64,000 nucleotides of DNA from Crambe crambe. Lineage: Eukaryota; Porifera; Demospongiae; Poecilosclerida; Crambeidae. The notes under the pieces were generated by a model. It worked only from the letters and a program-made list of their open reading frames with translations, ran no database searches and was not told the DNA's origin. Where the stretch lies: assembly GCA_963924555.1 (NCBI GenBank), contig OZ004592.1, positions 3,162,001 through 3,226,000 of the forward strand. The letters are read 5' to 3'. Below are positions 52,301 to 61,249 of this stretch, piece after piece (the first letter of the stretch is position 1; each line of letters opens with the position of its first letter). The position numbers and the translations under genes were made by a program.

Positions 52301-55300
52301 TTACTGTAGCAAGTGGATGAATGCCAAGTACATTTTAGAATGTGCTTTTTACTGTGACCTTCTTTCCCCATGTGCTATTTTCAGCAAAGTTATGCAGTAT
52401 GATAGTTTGGATGTTTTAGGGGGTTTTAGTAGTCTTCTTTGCACTGTGAAAGAGGTAGTTCTAAGCCATTGCAGCACTGGCCTACTTATTCCAGTACACT
52501 TAAAAGTATTACAGAAGAAAATGGTAATAAAGTGTACCAGTGTCAAAAGCTGAAACAATTTGATCAAGCTGTACAGCATTTCACATCTCATTATCAACAG
52601 TATTGTATTTCTGTTACAAGCTGTCTAAAGTCTAGGTTGGAATGGTCAAATCTAGAGTTTATACGGGATGTGATCTTTTTTCTAGCTAGTCAAGGCTGGC
52701 AGAAAATTATTGATGAGGAAGACAAGTCTGAGATAGACGGCGATACTACAAGCTCTGACCAACTTGAAGCAATCAATCGTTTGACTTCAAGGTTTAAGGT
52801 TCCTCTTGAAGCAGCTGGAGCTGATATTGGACTGATTGTTGGAGAGTTTCATGAAATGTTACTGTACGCAACACAATTCATTTCCCTTTCAAGCACTAAC
52901 TACCAAATAGTCTGGTGGAAGCTGTTTCATTCCCCTAATGCAACAATGTTTTGATACTTGCCCAGCTCATATTTACACTACCTGTTTCTAATGGGAAACT
53001 TGAGAGAATATTTTCAACAATGAAAAACATCAAGGTTGAGAAACGATCCTGTCTCAATAACGAAACACTGGATGATCTGCTTGTCATCAACACTTAGGTA
53101 TAAAAGAATTCAACAAAAACATCAAGGTTGAGAAACGATCCTGTCTCAATAACGAAACACTGGATGATCTGCTTGTCATCAACACTTAGTATAAAAGAAT
53201 TCAACGCTGACCACAGCATCCAATTATGGTGGAAAAGCAAAACCAGATGCTTAAATCAGCGGAAGAGGAAGACCAAAGAAGCCGCACTATAGTGAGTCAG
53301 AATGACAGTGAAGATAGTGACACTGAAAGTGATAGTCTCTGCAAGACTGGGATAATTGGATGGAGGATAGCTAATTACTCGATAATACTATAAATTCCAT
53401 AACTGAAGGAAAAAACTCTTTAAAAAAAATAATAAATAAATATATATAATATATATATATATATAGTTTGTTGTTCTTTTATTAAAGCAGTACTTAACAC
53501 TGCACCTATAAACGATAACATGCACATGCATGAGACAAAAAATCATGTCCGACCAATTTTATTAAATGATCTCAATTTGCTAGGACAAGTTGTCCTGGTA
53601 ACATTGAACCCTTATTTTTAGCTCTGCATCTCAGTACTTATAAATCCCGTTGTTCAGAAAACACAGATCAGTGAGGCTAATGGGGTGAAATTTTCTTTTC
53701 TCTACATTAATAAGTGAGAATTCATGCTTATTTATGTGCAATCTATGTATATGATAACCCAACACTTAGCAGTGCAAAGTTACTTGATGACCTTGCATTG
53801 CAAGGTTAGCTTCCTTGTTTCTTCTACGTGTACACATTAATTTTCAACTACAATTCTTAATATCAATCTTTATTTCTTCTATGTAGGTGTTTTATTTTTC
53901 TTCTTGGTATGCAGTTTCCTTTAAGTAGTGGAAAAATCTAATGTTTCTGCTTTTAATGTTTATCATTCTTTCTTACAAAGGATTCTCCATTCATTGGTTA
54001 AGATCAAAGATAAAGAGCCATTTTTTGCCAGTTCTACTTGGATACTTGGGAGACTGGCAATTTCACAGGTATAAAATTCTAAAATTTTATAACAAGTAAA
54101 GAAAAAATACAATTTTATTCATTCCATTTTTTAAAATGGAAATAGAATTCTTTTTGCAGATCTTTAGTGCTTATAGCTGATTTCTTTTCTTGAGAGGTGC
54201 ATTTATAGTCTATATAATAGTGTGCTTGTCAGTGTGTACATACACATTACGTCAAGGTAGTTTAACAAATTGAGAAGGAAAAAAACCCGGTTGAGTTGGG
54301 ACTCGAATTAGAGTCCTCACGCTTAGCGAGCCAGCACACTACCATGCGACTACAACAGCAACGCAGTGAATACCTAATTTTAGACATATTGCAGATATTG
54401 TTGATTACATATGCACATGCTCAGATATAAATATAATGGTGTGAAATTCAGCTTAGCAAGGGAGAGAGAGAGAGAGGTGAAGTTCAGATAACATGGAAAC
54501 TAGAAGACCAAGGGAGAGAGCGGCAGAAAAGTTGGAGAGCACACTTTACAGAAGATGAAAGAGCAAGGGAGAGAGAGAGGGAAGAAGTCGAAGAGCATAC
54601 TTGACGGAAGAAGAAAGAGCAAGAGAAAGAGAGAGGCACAGAGTGAGGGGGAGAAGAAGAAGGAAAGAAATGTCAGCCAGTGAGAGAGAAAGAGTATGAG
54701 GACAACTAACAGGGAAGAACAAAGATAAGACGAGGTGCTAATGAAATAAGCTTGGGCCCATGTCCTCAGTTAAGCCTCGATGTTTGCAAGTGAAGCTCTC
54801 AACTGCTGTCACAATGGAAAAGTTAGTTTACAACCTTATCCAAAGAATTGTTTAAAATGAAACTTGGAATCACACTAAAGGATTTACTCCTCTTGAGAAA
54901 TGGATTGAGTAGCTATGATGCATGTGAGAAAATATTTGGAGAATCAATCCTATGCAAACACTTGCACTGAATCCTATATTAAAAACCACTGCAAGTTGTG
55001 GTACTTATGGTCAGAACCAACATTCTAAACCGAGGAGAGTAAAGGGAGCTGTACACAATTGAGCAATAACCAAAAAGACCATATCTTCTGTGTGCTGATA
55101 TTGGAGAGTTTGCTTTGATTCCAGGTACCTGGGTGGACTGGTGGCATGGTGTTAGATGGATGCTCACAACAAATTAATGCTTGTGAAAAGGAAGAATAAG
55201 CACCATAATTATGCGAATGGTATAAGGTTAAAATCAAAATGTTTGCACATATAATTGGTGAATCTTTGCCTTCTTTACTTGAGGCATGTAATTTAGCTAA

Positions 55301-58300
55301 TTATGCTGACTTTAAATGCGTATTTTGCGAAATTAAATTTTGTACGAATGGTTTGATTTCAACTTGTATCCTTCACATGTCACTGGTAGGACTTGATCTC
55401 ACTGCCAGTCAGTGAGTGGACACACACATGTGCGCACAGAGTTTCTGCAAGTATTTTAATATTCTGCCACTAATTTAAATCTGTAACTGCATATAAGATA
55501 CACCATTAATTAAGTCCATAAGAGTGTAGCTTTGTCCCCAGGATTAGGATTAAGAGTGCATGATGTACGCGATCTCACATGAGTGTTACCATTCGTATTT
55601 AATGTTGTCCATACAGCTGTAGCTAAATGGTAGATAAATCTGACCTCAGAAGACATGGTTTTTTGTTTGAGAAGTTTCTAAAGTAAAAAGTAAAGACTTA
55701 GAGCCAGGTTCTAAAATTTTGCAGAGGTGGAGAAAAGAGCCTGGTACCCACTGTTTGTGCATGTGCCCAAAACCCCCTAATCCGGTAGATTTGTAATCTC
55801 TCAGTAATCTTCCATGACGCATGATGCAATACTGCTGAATCAGCACTGCAGCAGACAGCTAGCTCTAGTTCATTTCATGTACCAGTTAGACAGTGTGCGT
55901 GTTTTATGTTCTATCTCAGCTGGGACAACCCCCACCTAGAACTGAACAAGGAGCAGCGGTGAGCAATTCTCTCTGTTCATTTGTTCGTGCAGAGCCTGAG
56001 CCTGTGATCATCCCCTCTGGCTTTAAGGTATAGATAAGGAAATTATTGCCACTATGAATAGTTTTAGAAGTGCCAATCTTCTCCAGAATTTCACTGCAAT
56101 AGCTTTCTTGGTATCTTATAGCACATGCTCATAGACGTAGTTACATGTTGTGACATCACACACCATCATAAAGTGTAATAGGCAGGAAATTTTGGTGCAT
56201 GCACAAACAGTAGGCACCACACTCTATTTCCCACCTCTGCATAATTTTAGAGCCTGGATACGAGGCTAAGATCGAGAGTTAATCTTGGCAATTACATTTA
56301 TTACACACGCATACATGTTATGTTCAATGGCTTCTTTTAATAGTCAACTATACTAAGAGATTGGTTTTTTTTTCTGAGTGGCACACTGCACTAGTCAGGG
56401 TAAAAAAAAATTTTCTCCAGCTTCTACCATTATGATGATTAAGAACAAGAATGTGATTTTATCATTCTTCTGTGTTGAGTCAGAATGTGTATAAAATATA
56501 ATTCAATTTTGAGAAAATTCAGCTTCATTTTGTAGGTTATAGGTCATCCTTACATACATAGAGAGTGCTATATCATTGTCTCTTCTAATTATGTTGTGGA
56601 TTAATTATTGTTGTTGAAGCCAACCATGAACTATTTTTAACCAAAAAAATTTCCTGATTGATTCTCATGCCCGTAAAATTCAAGAATAAAAAAATATAGG
56701 GAAAAACACAGAGCATGCATCCGATTATGAAAGAATCTTGGGCACTGCTATTCTACTTCATCTTAGAACTCTTTACTTTTTAAGTGTGAGGAAGGTTGTA
56801 GTGTTGGAATAGCCCTGGTTATCTCTTTGTAGTTTTAACTCTTTCCATATCCTGAAAATTGTAACAGCAACAATAATAACAAGAACAACTACAAGGAGTG
56901 GCTAGAGAGCAAGCACAAATTTCTGTTAAAATATAATAGGCAGCAAAGCTGGGATATGCATGATAAGACAGAGGAAACAGGAAGTTTCTGTAGTGCTACA
57001 CATTGTAGCAAAAATAGGGACCTTATTTGACTTCTGTCATCATGGGCACACTAGTCAGATAATAGTACAGAAAAATGTGTCAGCTCTGTAGCCACAGCCT
57101 AATAATGTCAAAATCACCTCAATAACTTCTTCAATCTAGCATAATCTGATGCAATACTATTCTTTCGATGTTGTCTGATAGCATGCATTTCTTTTCTAAA
57201 TAAGCAAATATGCAATTGAACTTCAGTAGCTTCAACAGAAGAAATATCCTGTAAGTTAATCATAAGATACAAATTTAAGTCACACAGAAACTATAATTTG
57301 TGTTTATTTAAACCGAGAGAGAGAGATATTCCAGAATCAAGCCTAGCTGTATAAACGCAGGTCACAAGTTCTAATAATATTTTTTCTTTGAGCAAAAAAC
57401 AACAACACTGAGTCTGTGTAATGGTTGTTGCGATGGTTGAAAAATGACTTTAGAGTGACACATAGCTCAGTTAAAGGTAACATGCTGATAATGATAATGA
57501 ATGACTAGATGAAAATGGTGACTTATAAAAATTTATCTTCTAGCTCAGTCCAGAAAAGTACATTTTGTATTTTAACCACAAAACAAAGGACAATCTGAAT
57601 ATTGAAGGATACCACTTTACAATGGATAAAATACTTGGTCTCAAACTGTCTCTTATAGAGGTTCCACATTAATCTCTATACTAGGATTTTTTCCTTCAAT
57701 CAACAATATAATCAGTAGCAAATAATCACAATTGAATGGCTGTAATTATTGAATACTAACCCAGGGATTGATCAAGCTTTGACCACATTTCCAAAGCAAT
57801 CCTTGGTCATATGTGACCGGCTCTGGGAAAACCCTCCATCCGGTGAAAATTAATTGTTATGGTAAAATTTATTATCTATGGCCCGTTGGCTCTTTATTGC
57901 GCAAATTTCAAAGCTATAGCTTTTATGACGCCTGAGGAACAGCTCTTAGAAAGATCGAGGTAGCGTCCATTAGCGTTATTGTTTTTTCGAGAAAAGCTGA
58001 CTAAGCAACGTGAACATTATTTCCGGACATGCCCGTGGACTATTAAATTGACGGTGGGTGGGGTTTCGAACTGTAGTTAGTAAGAAGCTAGTTTCTTGCC
58101 TTTTGGCTCGAGAAAGGTCCAACCAAAGCTCCGAGAAGAGAAGCAAGGTACCGAAGGTAGCGCAGATAGCTTAGTAAGTTCATATTTCCCAGCGCATAAG
58201 CTGGAAAGCCTGCCTAAAGTTCAATGAATTTCAGCCTGACTAGAATCTCCGTGCACGAAGCTTCAATGGCTGACTAGCTAACTTTAGCGCTTCATTTGAA

Positions 58301-58734
58301 GCCTTTGTACTTGTAGTCTGAGCTCCAAACTTCATCTGTGCTTTGTTTAAGGATCATAGTTGTCATTTATGCTTAAAAAAATTTTTAGCCAAATTTTGGC
58401 ACTGCCAACTAAACGTGCTCATATCTGATAATTGATTTTTGCACCGGACGGAGGGTTTTCCCAGAGCCGGTCACATATTTGTACCATGGTCGATATAATA
58501 ATGGCAATACTTTTTCAAGTAACATGAGCAGTGTGTGGGCTAGTTTTGCTAAACTGGTAGAATTTTCACTTATTATTTGTATTGAAAAAGACCTCCCAAG
58601 TGGTCTCTAAATTCTATAATAGAAGTTCTTCACTGGTGTTCATAGTCAATCTGAGCAACATATTATAAATTCTTACTTACCAAGTCTTGCAATGCTTGCT
58701 TTAAGGCATGGATTTTTATCTTCAAAGCATATAT
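25246..58734 (-). CDS. CC2D2A: CC2D2A, ciliary transition-zone protein, C-terminal 1,090 aa
   Basis: Exons in transcript order: 58681-58734, 57118-57248, 46797-46917, 46083-46149, 45782-46025, 45104-45345, 42835-42964, 41026-41102, 39273-39454, 39048-39218, 38904-38995, 38650-38849, 37655-37763, 34800-34995, 30696-30872, 30398-30481, 30226-30336, 29973-30062, 29801-29915, 28615-28760, 25748-25920, 25490-25664, 25246-25431. All junctions are GT-AG and in phase. CC2D2A is an MKS-module scaffold at the ciliary transition zone. Evidence in order: coiled coil ([16 protein letters not shown]), [34 protein letters not shown], the C2 domain ([45 protein letters not shown]), the transglutaminase-like region ([41 protein letters not shown]), [12 protein letters not shown] and the end [20 protein letters not shown]. 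Human is about 1,620 residues, so the first third lies upstream of the window. Confidence 0.93.
26282..26383. repeat. Short palindromic repeat, about 100 bp
   Basis: agcttgttgagtttgaa at the left is inverted at the right as ttcaaactcaacaagct, with a partly pairing centre (gtggaattttaatg against cattgaccacattcc). Probably a small MITE. Confidence 0.6.
27990..28510 (-). repeat. Dispersed repeat with STPR-like coding remnant, copy 1
   Basis: Begins at tatgtgctcatagcacagag and ends near agaggggcttgctttgtttgc. The minus strand encodes broken Arg/Glu/Ser-rich repeats. It matches the copy at 41196-41736 over most of its length, in the same orientation, but has more decay. Confidence 0.65.
28761..29800. 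other. CC2D2A intron, about 1 kb
   Basis: Only a decayed copy of the hairpin repeat also seen near 10453-10560 (here about 29368-29470, with cccgaaggcccttaggctgt). Nothing else recognised. Confidence 0.5.
31266..31691. mobile_element. Mutator-type MITE, 426 bp, 9-bp target duplication
   Basis: Left end TAGTCTTGCTCGGGCCAGAC and inverted right end (TAGTCTCGTGCGGGCCAGAC on the other strand). They are flanked by a perfect 9-bp duplication cagctctag (31257-31265 and 31692-31700). The subterminal region gtctggtcaaattcct is also inverted. In a CC2D2A intron; non-coding. Confidence 0.87.
32040..32658. mobile_element. Mutator-type MITE, 619 bp, 9-bp target duplication
   Basis: Left end TAGCCTCGTCCCCAGGCCCT, inverted at the right end with one extra G. 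Flanked by a perfect 9-bp duplication agagatcta (32031-32039 and 32659-32667). Arms are about 60 bp. Fragments with the same end occur near 8598-8632 and 43007-43040, so the family is multicopy. Confidence 0.88.
32697..32879. mobile_element. Palindromic MITE, 183 bp
   Basis: Arms of about 70 bp (GTTAAGTAGGGAGAGCCTAA; gcagcctcgtatgaaa) are inverted across a short centre made of gctagctatagc. The end word is shared with other foldback repeats in the window. It lies 38 bp from the Mutator-type MITE at 32040-32658. Confidence 0.8.
32880..33908. other. CC2D2A intron stretch, repeat fragments only
   Basis: Holds an ATT microsatellite at about 33556-33573 and the end word ccatccctacttagagag at about 33766, the terminus of a MITE also seen near 42286. 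The piece at about 33860-33905 (cctcagggctttgttgccat) resembles 59399-59435. No gene. Confidence 0.45.
33909..34317. mobile_element. Mutator-type MITE, one end lost
   Basis: The right end ggctacgccagatta (34317) and body match the reverse complement of the element at 47353-47810, including the segment read as [14 protein letters not shown]. The left terminal repeat is missing, so no target duplication can be found. Confidence 0.75.
34996..36309. other. CC2D2A intron, left part
   Basis: A fragment near 35225-35300 (cattcttaacatgcaggaga, tttggaggctgaaa) has a relative at about 60687-60722. No gene recognised. Confidence 0.45.
36310..36475 (+). pseudogene. PIF1-type helicase C-terminal fragment, probably Helitron
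   Basis: The plus strand reads [16 protein letters not shown] and then [20 protein letters not shown]. This matches the late motif (FPL.LAYA.TIHK.QG) of PIF1-type helicases found in Helitrons. No other part of the protein is open nearby, so it is a relic. A cellular PIF1 pseudogene is the alternative. Confidence 0.6.
36700..37060 (+). mobile_element. BEL/Pao-like LTR retrotransposon fragment (fossil)
   Basis: A short stretch resembles the zinc-knuckle linker of BEL/Pao Gag-Pol proteins: [20 protein letters not shown]. No terminal repeats, reverse transcriptase or integrase are seen. It is a small broken relic; family assignment is tentative. Confidence 0.45.
37808..37862. repeat. CAA/ACA microsatellite
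   Basis: About 55 bp of caa repeats with small interruptions, in the CC2D2A intron just after exon 37655-37763 on the coordinate axis. Confidence 0.85.
40319..40380. repeat. AC dinucleotide microsatellite
   Basis: About 30 uninterrupted AC units inside the CC2D2A intron 39455-41025. The rest of that intron shows no recognised element. Confidence 0.95.
41196..41736 (-). repeat. Dispersed repeat with STPR-like coding remnant, copy 2
   Basis: Second copy of the repeat at 27990-28510. The minus strand is open for 115 codons: an Arg/Glu-rich protein with periodic units [34 protein letters not shown] and [16 protein letters not shown]. This resembles the roughly 23-residue STPR repeat (ETxEQRxxRLxxxRxRxRxxR) found near the N-terminus of some Helitron and other transposon proteins. 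Its parent element is not in the window. Ends: atgtgcttgtagcacagagg and gaaaggggctcgcttcgctt. Confidence 0.6.
41737..42834. other. CC2D2A intron, part
   Basis: Contains the MITE end word ccatccctacttagagag at about 42285. Otherwise no recognised feature; the 85-codon frame at 42609 has no family resemblance. Confidence 0.45.
42965..45103. other. CC2D2A intron, 2.1 kb
   Basis: Near 43009-43035 a terminus tagcctcagccccaggcact resembles the MITE at 32040-32658, and near 43083 gcctcggaattccgaggc is a perfect 18-bp palindrome. The remainder has no recognised gene or element. Confidence 0.5.
45346..45781. other. CC2D2A intron, 436 bp
   Basis: Nothing recognised. The 79-codon frame at 45432 on the plus strand is antisense and unlike known proteins. 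Confidence 0.5.
47353..47810. mobile_element. Mutator-type MITE, 458 bp, 9-bp target duplication
   Basis: Ends TAATCTGGCGTAGCCAGCCC and inverted GGGCTGGCTACGCCAGATTA. The flanks are ctattgcac (47344-47352) and ctatagcac (47811-47819), a 9-bp duplication with one mismatch. It shares its core with the element at 194-563 and, inverted, with 33909-34317. Confidence 0.85.
48265..51327 (+). mobile_element. DIRS-like tyrosine-recombinase retrotransposon (fossil, broken)
   Basis: Between inverted terminal repeats (left about 48265-48960, interrupted by a MITE; right about 50918-51327) lie parts of a DIRS-type element: an RNase H region with [11 protein letters not shown] and [16 protein letters not shown], and a tyrosine recombinase region beginning around [17 protein letters not shown]. 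Most of the reverse transcriptase and Gag portions are absent. The element is incomplete and broken, with several breaks. It lies in a CC2D2A intron, antisense to that gene. The similarity of its two terminal repeats suggests moderate age. Confidence 0.82.
48344..48873. mobile_element. TA-duplicating MITE nested in DIRS terminal repeat
   Basis: Inverted ends GGGTAGGTGTGGGTATTATG and CCACACCTACCC, flanked by TA. The uninterrupted site (cagctagtatttgtag) can be read, inverted, in the other DIRS terminal repeat near 51191-51210, which fixes the insertion point and the TA duplication. A close copy is at 51570-52074. Confidence 0.9.
51328..51569. other. Gap between DIRS fossil and second TA MITE
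   Basis: Includes gcgcgcgctcgg near 51373 and a purine-rich run at about 51480-51560. No gene. Confidence 0.4.
51570..52074. mobile_element. TA-duplicating MITE, second copy
   Basis: Same ends as the copy at 48344-48873 (GGGTAGGTGTGGGTATTATG ... ACACACCTACCC), flanked by TA on both sides and in the same orientation. The two copies differ by small indels, for example near 51655 and 51935. Confidence 0.87.
52130..53300 (+). pseudogene. hAT-superfamily transposase, frameshifted
   Basis: Broken coding region: [32 protein letters not shown] and [11 protein letters not shown]-like text near 52150-52320, then [20 protein letters not shown] and [20 protein letters not shown] (52550-52700), then the hAT dimerisation motif [20 protein letters not shown] and [13 protein letters not shown] (52975-53095). 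The text resembles the ZNF862/KIAA1586 type of hAT protein. At least two frame changes and missing catalytic segments make it inactive. No BED finger or terminal repeats found. Confidence 0.75.
53023..53205 (+). repeat. 92-bp tandem duplication in the hAT 3' end
   Basis: The block starting aaaaacatcaaggttgagaa (53023-53114) is followed immediately by a second copy (53115-53205) that is almost identical, with one base fewer near the stop codon. It duplicates the end of the hAT dimerisation motif. Near-identity means it is recent. Confidence 0.9.
53301..54293. other. CC2D2A intron stretch
   Basis: A TA microsatellite at about 53437-53466 and a fragment cttcttggtatgcagtt near 53900 that recurs at 47056, 59298 and 60620. 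No gene. Confidence 0.45.
54294..54365 (-). repeat. tRNA-derived SINE head
   Basis: On the minus strand, tagtcgcatggtagtgtgct resembles an A box and aattcgagtccc a B box, about 30 bases apart, with ggctcgctaagc where the anticodon arm would be. Stems are imperfect, so a functional tRNA is unlikely. The SINE tail is not clear. Confidence 0.55.
54450..54760 (+). repeat. Purine-rich stretch with Arg/Glu-rich repeat remnant
   Basis: About 300 bp of GAGA-rich sequence with repeats of gaagaagaaagagcaag and similar. One frame reads [14 protein letters not shown] and then [15 protein letters not shown], like an Arg/Glu-rich transposon repeat. Broken; simple-sequence drift is an alternative. Confidence 0.4.
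55695..56272. repeat. Foldback repeat, about 580 bp
   Basis: The left arm (gagccaggttctaaaatttt, gcagaggtgg, cactgtttgtgcatg) is inverted on the right (catgcacaaacagt, ccacctctgc, ttttagagcctgg). The right end ggatacgaggcta resembles the TAGCCTCGT ends of the MITE at 32040-32658, so it may be a decayed relative. No duplication found. Confidence 0.65.
56273..57117. other. CC2D2A intron stretch
   Basis: No recognised gene or element. A/T-rich runs at about 56360 and 56400. Confidence 0.45.
57813..58474. mobile_element. Inverted-repeat element, 662 bp
   Basis: 33-bp terminal repeats starting GTGACCGGCTCTGGGAAAAC with a single mismatch between the ends. The flanks share catat, so a short target duplication is possible. 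Inside, 58140-58260 resembles the reverse complement of 48125-48235, which marks a separate dispersed repeat. It sits in the CC2D2A intron between the two most upstream exons seen. Confidence 0.82.
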
Positions 58735-59517
58735 CTGGAATAGGGGAAATAACAGTCATTCCTGCATCACTTTCTGTTTAATTTTGGGAGACTTATCAAA
58801 GTACTCTGACCTATGACCCGCCATACAAAAAAACAACAAAATGAAAAAAATTACATACAAATTAGAAAAACTAAATAATGTAAATAATGTAATGTAATGT
58901 TTCTGCTCTTACATGCACTCTAGAGCTTCATTCTTCCCATCTCAGTACTTACTACTGAGCCAGAATATGCAATCTTCTCTTTCTCAGCTATTGGTCAGCA
59001 AACACCAGTAGTTCAGTAAGGCCAGCAGGTGTGTTTTCCAGCTTGTACTATGCTATTATCTGTGCTACCTTCAGTACCTTGTTGGTCGTATTGTTCCTCT
59101 TCCCTAGACTTTAGTTGGCTTTCTTCATAGCACGAACTAGCAGCTATCTGTGCTACCTTTAGTATCTTGTTGCTCTTCCCTAGGCTTCAGTTGGCATTCT
59201 TCATAGCACGAACTAGCAGATGGAAACCCCACCCATTTCACAGTTTAGCCATGTGACGACCTTTACCAAATTCTAGCTAACTGCTCAAATTCTACTTGGT
59301 ATGCAGTTGGCCCTTGGGGGAAAAAAACATACCAATTAAAAAAAAGAAAAAAAAGAAATATGTAATGTAATCTACGAAGTGTGTTTCTTCCCTGAGTACC
59401 TCAGCACTTTGTTGCCATCATGGATCTCTAAAGCAACTTCGTCCTTCTTCATGCTATTAACTTAGAGTGCCTAACTCTACTTCATTTTGGACTGCACATC
59501 AGATCAGAAATTGTACT
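58735..59517. other. Upstream CC2D2A intron, tandem repeat inside
   Basis: Two units of about 90 bp at about 59064-59222 (ctgtgctacctt..agtac/tcttgttg, ttcatagcacgaactagcag). The word acttggtatgcagttggccc at 59298 is a dispersed repeat. No CC2D2A exon was found upstream of 58734, so the remaining exons lie beyond the window or were missed. Confidence 0.5.
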
Positions 59518-59855
59518 GCCTCCATGTTAATGATCTAATCTAAGAACACGTGCAAGCAGAGTTCTCTCCTGTAGCGGCAAACCTTGATTGCAGACAGAGA
59601 TGAGACTCTTGCTAAGCGGTGTGTACAAGCATTATGTGGTTGAGGTGAGTATCTAGTCAGCTTTAACTATAATTGGTAGATTTACTGTCTCCATGTTGAC
59701 GATCTTTACCATACAATCTAAGAATACGTGCAAGCAGAGTTCTTTAGCTTTCTCCTGTAGCGGCAAGCCTTGATTGCAGGACTCTGCTAAGCAGTGTGTA
59801 CAGGCATTAAGTGGTTCAGGTGAGTATCTAGTTGCTTTAACTATCATTGGTATTA
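59518..59855. repeat. Tandem duplication, unit about 165 bp
   Basis: Two adjacent units share ctccatgtt, acgtgcaagcagagttct, ctcctgtagcggcaa, tgtgtaca and gtgagtatctagt. The second unit carries small insertions and a loss relative to the first. Confidence 0.8.
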
Positions 59856-59888
59856 ATAGCTAACAGGATACCCAAAAAGCAGAGGTTA

Positions 59889-60418
59889 CCGTATAGCGCT
59901 TTATTTTTGAGGTGCTTTATTTTCGAGGTTTTCGTGGATTTTGCTCAAAAAACAAAAAAAAGCCTTCGAATAATTTTGCCTAAGTAGCCACGTGTCTATG
60001 TACACGCATGTGCAATGCATAAACTGTAGTACAGTGCAGCCATCATGACTCTCTGTCATTATTTTAGCTCTAAAAATCCTTCAAAGCAACCTACAAATCT
60101 TCCACTACCAGTACAATGTCACTGACAATTTGTCCTCTTCTTGAAGCAGCAAACTCAAAAGTCTCTACCGTTTTGAAGCAGGGATATACCACCAGAGGGC
60201 CATACACTAGATTTTCGTCAAATAAAAAGGCTGCAATAGGAAGAAGAGCAGTAGAACCTCTACTATGCTGGTAAATTCTCGGAGTGAGACAGCATTCAAT
60301 TCTATGTGTGCATGCTATAATTCATTTTGTAGGCGGGGTTTAAAATTTTAATGATCCGTGAAATTTATACTGCAAAATATTTAGGAATAGCTATCCTCGA
60401 AAATAGAGCGCTATACGG
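59889..60418. mobile_element. MITE, 530 bp, TA target duplication
   Basis: Ends CCGTATAGCGCTTTATTTTT and inverted AATAGAGCGCTATACGG, flanked by TA on each side. The subterminal cctcgaaaata is also inverted. Non-coding. Confidence 0.82.
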
Positions 60419-60734
60419 TATGGCCTTCTAGCTTCAATAATCTGTGACTTGGGACACTAGTGAGAGAGTAGAGTTGTGCTTTCTGACCTTTTATCTGTTT
60501 AATTATAACTAAAATAATATTTTAATTTAATGATCAAAATTATTATTGCCTCGATAGCCTCTCTAAGTGACACATCTGTAACACTGTAAATATGAATAAG
60601 ATTATTGCCTGTTTTTCTCTACTTGGTATGTAGTTGACTCTTCAACAAAAGAAAAAAAGAAAAGAAAAGAAAAAGTTTCTCATGCGTATTCTTATCATGT
60701 GGGAGAATTTTGGAGGCTGAAAAAAAAAATCTTA

Positions 60735-60957
60735 AAATGGGAATGGCCCCAAAATTAACTTGGACTGTGACAGCATCATATCATACCAAGCTGTGTTGCC
60801 CCAAAATCAAGCAGGATTATATATGTATTGACTACAGCATCATATCAAACCAAGCTGTATGACTAGCTAGATCATGTACTTTGACTGGAGCATCATGTTA
60901 ATCCAGAATGATGCTGCAGTCATAGTCCAGCTATATCTTTGGGTCATCCCTACTTAA
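60735..60957. repeat. Palindromic MITE, relative of 16812-16949
   Basis: Contains internal near-repeats (agcatcatatcaaaccaagctg) and ends in ccctacttaac. Shares ctttgactg, gctgcagtcatagtccagct and the terminal words with 16812-16949. Confidence 0.65.
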
Positions 60958-61249
60958 CATTTCTTTTTTTTTTTGCACTCGCATGTTTTTGTTTGTAATT
61001 ATGAAAATTCATAGATAAGTGCAGTCAAGATAATGCACCCTTGAAACATTTTGCTGTCCTGCTTGAGGGAGGAGTGTATGGGGGATGAGCATCTAAATGA
61101 GCAGTGACACAGTAGCTATTTGAGAGCATGCGGAATTTTTTTCGCACGCTAGCCCATGCACATGGTTTGAGTCTATGATTGCACCTATCACCTCTCCTGG
61201 TGATATACTACCTGCAAAGCTGGTGATGTGTTTTCTACTCTAAAGACCT

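Noticed and set aside
54294-54365. Functional tRNA gene
   Set aside because: Acceptor and anticodon stems do not pair well; only A-box-like and B-box-like words are present.
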